From positions 372,001 through 436,000 of the forward strand of contig JANWKT010000008.1 of assembly GCA_025451235.1 (NCBI GenBank): DNA of 64,000 nucleotides, given 5' to 3'. The position numbers and the translations under genes are program-made. Shown piece by piece: positions 41,826 through 49,166 of the stretch (the first letter of the stretch is position 1; each line of letters starts with the position of its first letter). A model generated the notes under the pieces. The model searched no databases. It was not told where the DNA came from and saw nothing but the letters and a program-made list of their open reading frames with translations. This DNA comes from Flavobacteriales bacterium (lineage in GTDB: Bacteria > Bacteroidota > Bacteroidia > CAIKAF01).

Positions 41826-42800
41826 CTATTGACCTATTTCCAGGAAAACAGGTGATTGTTGATAGGTATAGATAGTATCGGTAAGTATTTTGAGCTCTTT
41901 GGTTTGCCAATTCATCAATCCTATCTGGTATTTTTTTGTCTGCTTGTCCAGCAAATCCATGGCAAGCCATTTTCCATCACTGCTCCAATCATGCCAACCT
42001 TCATCCTGCTTGGTTTCGGTGAGCCTCCATTGTTTTTTTCCATCTGGAGTAACGGCATACAAACTGTTTTTCCCATTTTGGTATGAATGATAGGAGACGA
42101 AATTTTCTGTTGGATGCCATTTTGGAGGACCGGCTTTATAATGATGAGTATACAAACCTGAATCATTTTCCGGATAATGGGTCAATTGAACCATGTTGGT
42201 CCCGTCTGCATTCATGATATACAATTCCTCATGCTGGCTTTTATCCCTTTTGTTTTTCTGATAAGCACAAACAATTTGTTTTCCGTCAGGAGAAAATACT
42301 GGATCACGAAAGAATGCTGCAGTATCATCGGTAATTTGCCGATAGGTGCCATCCTCTGTATTCACTAAATATAATTGGTACCTGATGTTCTTATCTACCC
42401 TTCCTGAAACCACCAATTCCTTTCCATCGTTCCTGCAACTCATCCATGAATCTTCCAGCCTCAGGTCAGTTACCTTTTTAATATCATTACCGTTGGCATC
42501 CATTGTATATAGAAGATAGTTCCTGTAAGCGGTATCGCGGTCGCTGATAAAATAGAGCCTGTCTTTATATGCGTAATAAGTCCAGGCTACATCTTTATGA
42601 TGGGTGATATTCTTGTTGTCACTTCCGTCTGTATTCATACAGAATATCTCATAATTATCTGGTGCAGCGCTATCGGGGGCCCATACATTATAGGCGATCT
42701 TGTATTTTTTTTCTTTGTTTTCCTGTTCACTGGCGGTCTTTTTTGAACCACAGGCACTGATCCATATAACAATGGGAAGGAGATAGAAGATTCTTTTCAT
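41826..42800 (-). CDS. TolB-like beta-propeller lipoprotein
   Basis: 324 aa. Signal MKRIFYLLPIVIWISACG with lipobox ISAC. The rest repeats WD40-like/PD40 blades: NYEIFCMNTDGSDNKNIT, YLLYTMDANGNDIKKVT, ELYIMNADGTNMVQLT and SLYAVTPDGKKQWRLT, each with a YxxxxDGxxxxxLT core. Similar repeat proteins associate with peptidoglycan or outer-membrane partners; role unknown. One base separates it from the next upstream gene (42802), so the two are probably cotranscribed. Confidence 0.82.
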   Translation of the reverse strand: MKRIFYLLPIVIWISACGSKKTASEQENKEKKYKIAYNVWAPDSAAPDNYEIFCMNTDGSDNKNITHHKDVAWTYYAYKDRLYFISDRDTAYRNYLLYTMDANGNDIKKVTDLRLEDSWMSCRNDGKELVVSGRVDKNIRYQLYLVNTEDGTYRQITDDTAAFFRDPVFSPDGKQIVCAYQKNKRDKSQHEELYIMNADGTNMVQLTHYPENDSGLYTHHYKAGPPKWHPTENFVSYHSYQNGKNSLYAVTPDGKKQWRLTETKQDEGWHDWSSDGKWLAMDLLDKQTKKYQIGLMNWQTKELKILTDTIYTYQQSPVFLEIGQ

Positions 42801-42801
42801 T

Positions 42802-43377
42802 TTACGAATTTACTTTTTTATAGGATTCGGTGATCGCATCCATGATCCCTTTATTCAACTGGTTCTTTTCGGTAATGATCACCATATGCGAAATCCGGGG
42901 CATGGGGCCAGTTAGTTTTGATTTTTCAATAGGGGCTTTAAAGGGTTGGGTGCCCAGGTCCATACCAAGCCTGATCTCTTTGGGTTTTACATTGATGGCT
43001 GCAAATTCCCGCTTCGCGGTAAATGAAATATAGGTTTTTTTGGCAATCATTTGGGTTCCGGGAAATTTTTCCAATAGCTGCGCCGATATATATTCAAACA
43101 AGGGTCGGAGATCTTTGCATTTTTCCAATTGTATCTCCAGCAGGTTCTCTTCGTTCGAATAAAAAGGCTTACCCTTATTATTATGGATACCCGTAAGAAG
43201 AGTAGCTTGAAGATGGTTCAATGAATATTCCTTTTTAAAATGGTCCACCATTTCTTTATGTTTTGAAATGCCCGACTTTTTAGCTATTGAAAGCCATTGA
43301 TCCAGGGTTTTTCCGGTTTTTTCCTTTACCGAACTGATGAATTCCTGTTCGTATTCTGCGGGTGTTTTATTAGCCAT
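42802..43377 (-). CDS. DUF4287/DUF5655 domain protein
   Basis: 191 aa. N-terminal DUF4287-like part (KTGKTLDQWLSIAKKSGISKHKEMVDHFKKEYSLNHLQATLL with the usual KxxGxxxHxExVxxLK-like spacing) followed by a DUF5655-like part (KFPGTQMIAKKTYISFTAKREFAAINVKPKEIRLGMDL). Both domains are common in Bacteroidota and of unknown function. Soluble, no signal. Confidence 0.75.
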   Translation of the reverse strand: MANKTPAEYEQEFISSVKEKTGKTLDQWLSIAKKSGISKHKEMVDHFKKEYSLNHLQATLLTGIHNNKGKPFYSNEENLLEIQLEKCKDLRPLFEYISAQLLEKFPGTQMIAKKTYISFTAKREFAAINVKPKEIRLGMDLGTQPFKAPIEKSKLTGPMPRISHMVIITEKNQLNKGIMDAITESYKKVNS

Positions 43378-43460
43378 AAGATATCAAAATTGATCGGTTG
43401 CAATAATACAGATGTTTTTTTGAAAATGATTGGAAAAATTTTACCTCGGCCATCCATTCC

Positions 43461-44279
43461 TCACTTCACGGGCACATAATTGAGCATATGGTTCTTCATC
43501 AGCATATATTCTTTTGGAGTAAAACCTGAGAAATTCTTAAAATCCGAAATAAAATGTGCCTGGTCATAATAGCCCGTGTCAATAGCTAACCTGCTCCAAT
43601 GTATTGGGTTCTTTCTTTCGATTTCCTCGATGACTTTCTGAAACCTGATCACCTTTAAAAATGATTTTGGGGTTAATCCCACATGCTTTTTAAACATATG
43701 GATCATATGTTTCTGAGAATAACCCACTTTTCGGCAGATCGAATCTATGCTGGTAATGTCAGGGGCAGCGATGATTTGTTGGACCGCATAATGGATGAAA
43801 GGATTTTCCTCAAAGTATTTGCCAAAAGCATGGAGAAAGTTTTTTTCTGCAATGGCAAATTTTTTGAATGGATCTGGTTCTTCCAATAACAATTCCCTTA
43901 ACTCTAATATCTGGCTGGTAAGTACGAGCTCTCCGTCTACCACATGATCTGTCAATTCATATAAGGGTGTCCTGGCAAAAGAATACGCTTTGCCTTTTAA
44001 GAAGTTAACAATGAACATTTCACTGTCCCTTCCAGATGGAATAGTAATAAAATGATTTCTTATTCCTGAGAACCACACTTTTTTGCAAGCTTGAATCTCT
44101 TTCAGTGTATGGTTATCATAAATATATTGAGGTTCTTCTTTCAGATCGATCACCAGGTTAATATTCCCATCAGGCAAGAACCTGTCAATTGAATGTTCGG
44201 GCTGGTAATTTTTATAATAAATAAAGCTTTCTACAAACTGGTTGAGTGGAAAAGATGGAATATGTAGATGAAATACCAT
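43461..44279 (-). CDS. AraC-family transcriptional regulator
   Basis: 272 aa. An N-terminal sensor domain of the DUF6597 type (FLPDGNINLVIDLKE, RNHFITIPSG) precedes a C-terminal double helix-turn-helix of the AraC type: ICRKVGYSQKHMIHMFKKHVGLTPKSFLKVIRF and IDTGYYDQAHFISDFKNFSGFTPKEY. Start taken at the ATG 44279, because a -7 element (44295-44302) lies between it and the upstream in-frame start at 44354. Ligand and targets unknown. It is divergent from the choice-anchor V protein gene. Confidence 0.88.
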   Translation of the reverse strand: MVFHLHIPSFPLNQFVESFIYYKNYQPEHSIDRFLPDGNINLVIDLKEEPQYIYDNHTLKEIQACKKVWFSGIRNHFITIPSGRDSEMFIVNFLKGKAYSFARTPLYELTDHVVDGELVLTSQILELRELLLEEPDPFKKFAIAEKNFLHAFGKYFEENPFIHYAVQQIIAAPDITSIDSICRKVGYSQKHMIHMFKKHVGLTPKSFLKVIRFQKVIEEIERKNPIHWSRLAIDTGYYDQAHFISDFKNFSGFTPKEYMLMKNHMLNYVPVK

Positions 44280-44294
44280 TACGTCAGTTAAACC

Positions 44295-44302
44295 CAAAGT
44301 TA
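44295..44302 (-). promoter_or_regulatory. -7 promoter element for the AraC regulator
   Basis: TAACTTTG on the minus strand, an exact TAnnTTTG, 15 bases before the ATG at 44279. Confidence 0.45.
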
Positions 44303-44423
44303 ATCTTTTTCCTTTTCTGTTCTTCATGTACAAAACAGCCCAAAATTTGTACATGTATTGATTTTTTTAATTGTAAATATTTGAATATCAGTAATTAGTA
44401 CATAAATTCCTAAAAATACAATT

Positions 44424-44455
44424 TTGGAACAGAGCAACCCACACCTATATATTTG
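44424..44455 (+). promoter_or_regulatory. promoter of the choice-anchor V/T9SS gene
   Basis: TTG at 44424-44426 and TATATTTG at 44448-44455 with 21 bases between: a complete Bacteroidota promoter. The start site falls near 44462, well before the ATG at 44490, and rules out the longer frame that begins at the TTG itself. Confidence 0.75.
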
Positions 44456-44489
44456 CGTTGTTAATAGTGAATTGAAAATGATTTCTTCC

Positions 44490-45329
44490 ATGAAAAAAAG
44501 AATGGCATTTATATTGTTCCTGATCGTCAACATTGGGTTGTTGAGTTTTACTTTTCTTGCTAAAAGTGGAAAGGCTGGTTATACGGGTTCACCAGGAGAA
44601 AATACTTGTAATAATTGTCACAACTCTTATCCCTTAAATTCCGGGACAGGAAGCATAAATATTCGCACTAATATGCCCAATGATCAATATGAACCTGATT
44701 CAACATATCAGATCTCGGTGGTTGTTGCCAAACCGGGCACCAGCCTTTTTGGTTTTGGATTGGAAGCATTGAACACGGGCAATTCCAATACTGGAACGTT
44801 TATTGTGACTGACGGCTTACGGACCCAGCAGCTCACTGCATCCAATGGTAGAAAGAACATGACCCATAAGTTAAACGGGGGAGCATTTGCAGATTCAGCA
44901 ATCTTTACTTTTAATTGGAAGGCTCCAACAACTAACGTAGGCAACATTACATTTTATTTTACCGGTGTTTGTGCCAATGGGAACAATGCCAACTCCCTGG
45001 ATTATGTATACAAAAATTCGTTGATGATTTCATCTACCAGCGCGGCAAGTATTGATGAATCAAAAGAACCATATGCTGATTTAGAGGTTCGTCCTTTTCC
45101 ATTGGGGCAATTCGTTGATGTCCAATTCGAACTGGAGGAAAGAGCGGATATTCAATTCAAGTTAATCACCCTTGACGGAAAAATAGTTCAGCATACATTG
45201 TATGAAAACCAGGATCCCGGAAGCAGGTCTTATACTATTTATACTTCCGGATTGAACGCAGGTATTTATATTTTAAATGCACGGATCAATGAGGTATCAG
45301 TATCGAGAAAGTTTTTCCTAATGCAATAA
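44490..45329 (+). CDS. Choice-anchor V domain protein with T9SS type A tail and CxxCH motif
   Basis: 279 aa secreted protein. Signal MKKRMAFILFLIVNIGLLSFTF. KAGYTGSPGENTCNNCHNS opens a choice-anchor V (Reeler-like) domain; the CNNCH within it is a c-type haem-binding motif. The beta domain follows, and the C terminus (VQFELEERADIQFKLITLDG to YILNARINEVSVSRKFFL) is a T9SS type A sorting domain, so export by the Gld/Por system at the start of the window is expected. Strong own promoter and terminator. Confidence 0.85.
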   Translation: MKKRMAFILFLIVNIGLLSFTFLAKSGKAGYTGSPGENTCNNCHNSYPLNSGTGSINIRTNMPNDQYEPDSTYQISVVVAKPGTSLFGFGLEALNTGNSNTGTFIVTDGLRTQQLTASNGRKNMTHKLNGGAFADSAIFTFNWKAPTTNVGNITFYFTGVCANGNNANSLDYVYKNSLMISSTSAASIDESKEPYADLEVRPFPLGQFVDVQFELEERADIQFKLITLDGKIVQHTLYENQDPGSRSYTIYTSGLNAGIYILNARINEVSVSRKFFLMQ

Positions 45330-45357
45330 TCTTCGTTAATTTTCCTTGTGTGTGTAG

Positions 45358-45386
45358 AAAAGGTCCTGGATATCCAGGGCCTTTTT
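45358..45386 (+). terminator. terminator of the choice-anchor V gene
   Basis: AAAAGGTCCTGG pairs with CCAGGGCCTTTT (one mismatch) around ATAT, followed by T residues. Confidence 0.85.
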
Positions 45387-45426
45387 CTCTTTTGAGAACC
45401 GCAGGTCAGGTCTCACCGATACCACA

Positions 45427-45466
45427 AAAAAATTCCGGCCTCACCATGGGTGGGCCGGAATTTTTT
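45427..45466 (-). terminator. terminator after the 26-residue cysteine-rich gene (also symmetric)
   Basis: AAAAAATTCCGGCC and GGCCGGAATTTTTT form a perfect stem of about 14 bp, with poly-T on either strand. It lies 6 bases past the stop codon of the tiny minus-strand gene and would also stop any + transcript. Confidence 0.85.
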
Positions 45467-45471
45467 ACTTT

Positions 45472-45552
45472 TTAGCAGCAGCCACAACCGCAGCTACAAA
45501 CGATGGCAGCAGCAACCAAAGTTGCTCCAAGCCCTAAAGCTAATTTTATCAT
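45472..45552 (-). CDS. 26-residue cysteine-tailed membrane peptide
   Basis: Codes for 26 aa: ATG, a hydrophobic segment (LALGLGATLVAAAIV), then CSCGCGCC with five cysteines in the last eight residues, and stop. It is too short for ordinary gene finders but ends 6 bases before a perfect terminator and lies next to another cysteine-rich gene on the same strand, which supports a real gene. The hydrophobic stretch could be a membrane anchor or a lipoprotein-like signal (AIVC); the tail could bind metal ions or form disulfides. I know no named family for it. Confidence 0.6.
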   Translation of the reverse strand: MIKLALGLGATLVAAAIVCSCGCGCC

Positions 45553-45597
45553 TTTTTGAAAGATTATTGATTAATAAATAGTTTAATATCACTTGAT

Positions 45598-45942
45598 TTA
45601 AACCATCTCTGGCGGATGCCAGCAATCAGATAAATATCCAGCTAACGACCCTTCATTCTCTGGGTGTATTTTTAATATATCCGTCAATGGATTTACAATT
45701 TGGATAGAAGAGGGAGGGGAATAGCAACACATGCAAATATTACAGCAAATACCATAAGGACAACATCCGGTTGAGGCATTTTTTTCAGAAGTTTGTATAG
45801 GGCAATCCTCCTTCGAGCTAATACAGCAGGTTTCTTTTTTTGCTTCGGCTGTGCAGGAAGTAGCGCATGTAAATTGCTTTAAAACCGGAGCAACCGCCAA
45901 CAAGCATAGAAATGATAATAGGAAGATGACGATGATGCGCAT
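45598..45942 (-). CDS. Cysteine-rich exported small protein (DUF6660/HYC_CC_PP-like)
   Basis: 114 aa. A signal or anchor helix (IIVIFLLSFLCLLAVAPVL) is followed by a mature part with 14 cysteines, including TCATSC, ETCCISSKEDC and TGCCPYGICCNICMCC, then SPPSSIQIV. The layout recalls small Bacteroidota proteins encoded near metal uptake genes (DUF6660 or HYC_CC_PP types), which suggests copper or other metal binding, but the match is by eye only. The start is the ATG at 45942; a longer frame needs a TTG. No TonB receptor follows here. Confidence 0.6.
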   Translation of the reverse strand: MRIIVIFLLSFLCLLAVAPVLKQFTCATSCTAEAKKETCCISSKEDCPIQTSEKNASTGCCPYGICCNICMCCYSPPSSIQIVNPLTDILKIHPENEGSLAGYLSDCWHPPEMV

Positions 45943-46012
45943 AACCTTACGAATATACAAAAGAAAACCTTCAAATTCCTATAAATAACAATTATTAATC
46001 AGTTAAATGCGT

Positions 46013-46540
46013 TTAGCTCTGCTTGCCATTCAGGAGTGCTTCGCCGGTTTTTTTTAACTGGTTGTAAATACAGTAAAGTGAAATAAAAATAATGAGTGCC
46101 GCTATAAATCCTGCTAAAAAGTCAAAAGACTTTGCTTGTACAACGGTTTGGTAGCCCTTGTTATTACCTTTCCAAATCTCAATCACGAAATGAATGAAAA
46201 GGTATCCCGCTCCGGCAAAAATAATCGCCAGGATATAATTGATGGTACCTAAAATGGCTTTGCCCATCTTTTTATTGGGATCAGCATTGATCATTGCCTC
46301 ATATTCCTGGTTGATGCTGGCTCTTATATTTTCACTCCTGATGATTGCAGGGTCCGTTTGCAAAATATGTTCAATGAGTTTTTCGTGCTCAGTTGTCTTC
46401 TTTTTTTTTGATAAATGTTCTTTTAGACCCTCATGCCATTCTGAATCCAAGGCAGAAGTTTCCATTCGATGATCTACCAGTAAGATCATCAGTTCATAAA
46501 TGTTTTTTTTTTCGTAATACTCGTCAAATTTATTTTTCAT
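46013..46540 (-). CDS. Hypothetical two-helix membrane protein
   Basis: 175 aa. A charged helical N-terminal half (EYYEKKNIYELMILLVDHRME, LSKKKKTTEHEKLIEHIL) is followed by two transmembrane helices (INYILAIIFAGAGYLFIHFVIEI and FLAGFIAALIIFISLYCIYNQL). Family not recognised. Monocistronic. Confidence 0.6.
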   Translation of the reverse strand: MKNKFDEYYEKKNIYELMILLVDHRMETSALDSEWHEGLKEHLSKKKKTTEHEKLIEHILQTDPAIIRSENIRASINQEYEAMINADPNKKMGKAILGTINYILAIIFAGAGYLFIHFVIEIWKGNNKGYQTVVQAKSFDFLAGFIAALIIFISLYCIYNQLKKTGEALLNGKQS

Positions 46541-46612
46541 AGGAAGATATTAGGCGGATCTATTAGAGAAAGATAAAAATAAGATTTTTGGGTTGAAATA
46601 TTTAATTCTGAT

Positions 46613-47002
46613 TTAAATAGGTCCTATTAAATCCCATAGATTGCCATACAGGTCTTTAAAAACAGCTACTGTTCCCCATTCTTCTTTTACTGGTTCCCTG
46701 ATAAATTCAATTCCATTTCCTTGCATGTCTTGATAATCCCTCCAGAAATCATCGGTACGTAGAAAAAGAAATACCCTGCCACCCGTTTGATCACCCACTC
46801 TGAATGCCTGTTCTTCGTTAGCTGCTTTTGCTAATAATAGCTGGCAACCTTTGGATCCGGGTGGTGAAATGAGTACCCATCGTTTGGTTTCGCTTAGCTG
46901 GGTATCTTCTACCAAATCAAAATGGAGTTTTTGGGTATAGAATTGAATGGCTTCATCATAATCTTTTACTACCAGGGCAATATAAGCAAGTTCCTGTTTC
47001 AT
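46613..47002 (-). CDS. VOC (glyoxalase/bleomycin-resistance) family protein
   Basis: 129 aa. The two beta-alpha-beta-beta-beta modules of the vicinal oxygen chelate fold are visible: YIALVVKDYDEAIQFYTQKLHFDLVED then VFLFLRTDDFWRDYQDMQGNGIEFIREP and AVFKDLYGNLWDLI. A metal-ligand Glu near the end is not obvious (the usual E is D in LWDLI), so catalysis is uncertain. Its ATG overlaps the stop codon of the upstream lipoprotein gene by one base, indicating coupling. Confidence 0.85.
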   Translation of the reverse strand: MKQELAYIALVVKDYDEAIQFYTQKLHFDLVEDTQLSETKRWVLISPPGSKGCQLLLAKAANEEQAFRVGDQTGGRVFLFLRTDDFWRDYQDMQGNGIEFIREPVKEEWGTVAVFKDLYGNLWDLIGPI

Positions 47003-47814
47003 TATTGGATTGCTTCCATCATTTCTACATAGATCATACCAGCTGCATCTACGTTTTCAGGGTTCATATAGTTGGCCCATATACCAAACAGTCGCAGTTT
47101 TTTCCCTTCGGTCGATTCACCGTTCTTGTCCCTTATATTCCTATTAGCCTGGTCAAAGTTATTCACCAACACCTCCGCCTGGTTGGGTTTGGTTCCACTT
47201 TTAATATAGAGGACGATGTCCTTTTTTACTCCTGAACCATCTATTTGTAAATATTGATATTCACCACGAAAACCTAAGGGGTCCGTTTTAATGTATCCTT
47301 CAACGTATACCCGATCACCATCCGTAGGAGAAGCACTGATATATTCATTATCAATTTTCTGATATCCCGAATTCATATAATCAGGGTACGAATATTCCGC
47401 CAGATCAAACCTGTCGATGATAGCCACTTCCTGATTATTAACGGAGGCAGTTACTTTAGCCAATCTCCATTGGCCCTTGCGGCTATTGTTTTCTATGGTA
47501 GTATCTTCTATTTCTGATATCTTCAAAGGGATTTCGGTATATACCTTCACTTCTCCGCATTGGTAGCAATTGGGTCTTTCGTATATGGTATATGAGCCTT
47601 TTGGCAGCTCATCTGTAATAGTATCCATCCAGATAAAACCGTACACAGCTATTTTTTTTTTATAATAATAGGACATTTCTTTCGACCAATTATATTCATA
47701 AATGGTAAGATCTTTTTGAATGATTGTATTTTTTTTCTGTTTTTTACTGGAGCTGTTATTACCACAAGCTGTCAGAAAAGCAATGGCCATAAAGAATAAA
47801 AAAAACTTTTTCAT
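47002..47814 (-). CDS. Hypothetical lipoprotein
   Basis: 270 aa. Start placed at the ATG 47814, where MKKFFLFFMAIAFLTAC gives a lipobox LTAC; a 27-residue upstream extension is in frame but without meaning. A CYQCGEVKVYTEIPLK segment and several beta strands (YVEGYIKTDPLGFRGEYQYLQI) follow. No family recognised. Coupled with the downstream VOC gene. Confidence 0.6.
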   Translation of the reverse strand: MKKFFLFFMAIAFLTACGNNSSSKKQKKNTIIQKDLTIYEYNWSKEMSYYYKKKIAVYGFIWMDTITDELPKGSYTIYERPNCYQCGEVKVYTEIPLKISEIEDTTIENNSRKGQWRLAKVTASVNNQEVAIIDRFDLAEYSYPDYMNSGYQKIDNEYISASPTDGDRVYVEGYIKTDPLGFRGEYQYLQIDGSGVKKDIVLYIKSGTKPNQAEVLVNNFDQANRNIRDKNGESTEGKKLRLFGIWANYMNPENVDAAGMIYVEMMEAIQ

Positions 47815-47857
47815 TTCAATCTTTTTCCTTGACAAATATAGTTGATGTATCCGGATT

Positions 47858-48439
47858 CTAATAAGGAGCAGGCCGGCCACATTGTTTTCCCGCAATCAAA
47901 CAAACTCCATCCAGCCCAACATATTGTTCTATGGATGCACAAAATCGAATGGTCATGGTGTCGGACCTGGCAATGAATTGGTAGCATCCCTTTTCCCAGG
48001 TATATTGGGTTTTATCATCCGGACTGGTATAAGCCAATTCACCGTCAATAAATATATATATACCCACAGGATCTTTAAAGATGGTGGACCCTGGGATCTC
48101 TATACCTTGGGCGGCATATTCAAAACGGATGGTATAGGCTTCTCCTTTGGTCACATACACGGTTTGTTCAAGGTATTCCCGCTGACTATAAAGATTCTGC
48201 CATGTACCTCCATCAAAAGAGGGGAGTGGTTTACCTATCCATTGATATCCAGATGTAGTATGCAGAGTAGCGGAAGTATCATTCACATCCGGAGTGGAAC
48301 CGGTACTCCATTCTTCCGGATGGACATCTTCTCCAACGGCATGGGTGAATGATCCGCTCTTGAACAGGTTTCCCGAACATTGAGCTTTCAGTAAAGTGCC
48401 CAAGAACAATAAGAATATTATAAGCAACCAGTATCTCAT
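47858..48439 (-). CDS. Hypothetical secreted protein
   Basis: 193 aa with signal MRYWLLIIFLLFLGTLLKAQ. Beta-sandwich look: NLFKSGSFTHAVGEDVHPEEW, EAYTIRFEYAAQG, DPVGIYIFIDGELAYTS, CYQFIARSDTMTIRFCAS. Resembles carbohydrate-binding-type (discoidin/jelly-roll) sandwiches in composition, but no motif confirms it. It has four cysteines in the mature part. Confidence 0.55.
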   Translation of the reverse strand: MRYWLLIIFLLFLGTLLKAQCSGNLFKSGSFTHAVGEDVHPEEWSTGSTPDVNDTSATLHTTSGYQWIGKPLPSFDGGTWQNLYSQREYLEQTVYVTKGEAYTIRFEYAAQGIEIPGSTIFKDPVGIYIFIDGELAYTSPDDKTQYTWEKGCYQFIARSDTMTIRFCASIEQYVGLDGVCLIAGKQCGRPAPY

Positions 48440-48443
48440 TCTT

Positions 48444-49100
48444 TTATGTGCATATCACGAATCTTTTTCCAAACCTGAATTTCACCAAAATTCCATTCTC
48501 AAAATAATAATCACCATAATTAAACCCGTTGTATTCCTGATAGGAATACTTTTTTGTATTTTTGGTAATAGCCGTTTCATTTGGTTTTCCGAACAAACCA
48601 ACCACTTCTTTTTCAGTCATTCCCAGTTTTATTCCCTTGCCGGTTATAAATTCTTCGTCATTAATTGACAATGTTTTATTACCGGCAATCCCGGGATCAC
48701 AATATTCGATTTGAACTTCCTTTAATGGAACCCCAAATCCCTCAAAAAAATAAATCGTTAGCATTTGGCTATTTGATTTGGTGAGAATCCTTGTACGTAA
48801 ACAATTCTCCGGGAAATCCATTTTTTCGGCACCTGCGATTTTTGGAGGATTGGTTCCAATTTTTTGGGCTATGGAAGCACTATCTCCTAATATCATTCCA
48901 TTCACAAGGGTATCACAAAATCTGATCACATATTTACAGCCGCTTGGATGAATAATGCCCATTGAGCCCATTTTGGGTTGAAGGTCCTTTTTGGTATAAT
49001 AAGTTTTGGTACTATCCCATTGGTCTACCTCGTTTTTTTGAGGTGACCCGCAAGAAACGATCAATGCTGTAAAAACAAGGACCAGCCAATTATTTTTCAT
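48444..49100 (-). CDS. Hypothetical lipoprotein
   Basis: 218 aa. MKNNWLVLVFTALIVSC ends in a lipobox IVSC. KLGMTEKEVVGLFGKPNETAI in the C-terminal part is typical of the SmpA/BamE-like fold (G-x-T-x-x-E-V-x-x-x-x-G-x-P), followed by YSYQEYNGFNYGDYYFENG. A function in outer-membrane biogenesis cannot be asserted. It has its own promoter-like element and lies 4 bp upstream of the secreted protein gene ending the run. Confidence 0.65.
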   Translation of the reverse strand: MKNNWLVLVFTALIVSCGSPQKNEVDQWDSTKTYYTKKDLQPKMGSMGIIHPSGCKYVIRFCDTLVNGMILGDSASIAQKIGTNPPKIAGAEKMDFPENCLRTRILTKSNSQMLTIYFFEGFGVPLKEVQIEYCDPGIAGNKTLSINDEEFITGKGIKLGMTEKEVVGLFGKPNETAITKNTKKYSYQEYNGFNYGDYYFENGILVKFRFGKRFVICT

Positions 49101-49127
49101 CAGGGTTACTTAACCAGGTTTGTATAC

Positions 49128-49161
49128 CAAATATACAGTTTGCAACTGAAAAGGTTCACAA
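49128..49161 (-). promoter_or_regulatory. promoter for the 48444-49100 lipoprotein
   Basis: TATATTTG on the minus strand (49128-49135) with TTG 23 bases upstream (49159-49161). Confidence 0.5.
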
Positions 49162-49166
49162 ACTTC

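Noticed and set aside
47882-48352. 156-codon + frame
   Set aside because: Antisense to a secreted protein with a proper signal peptide; no own motif.
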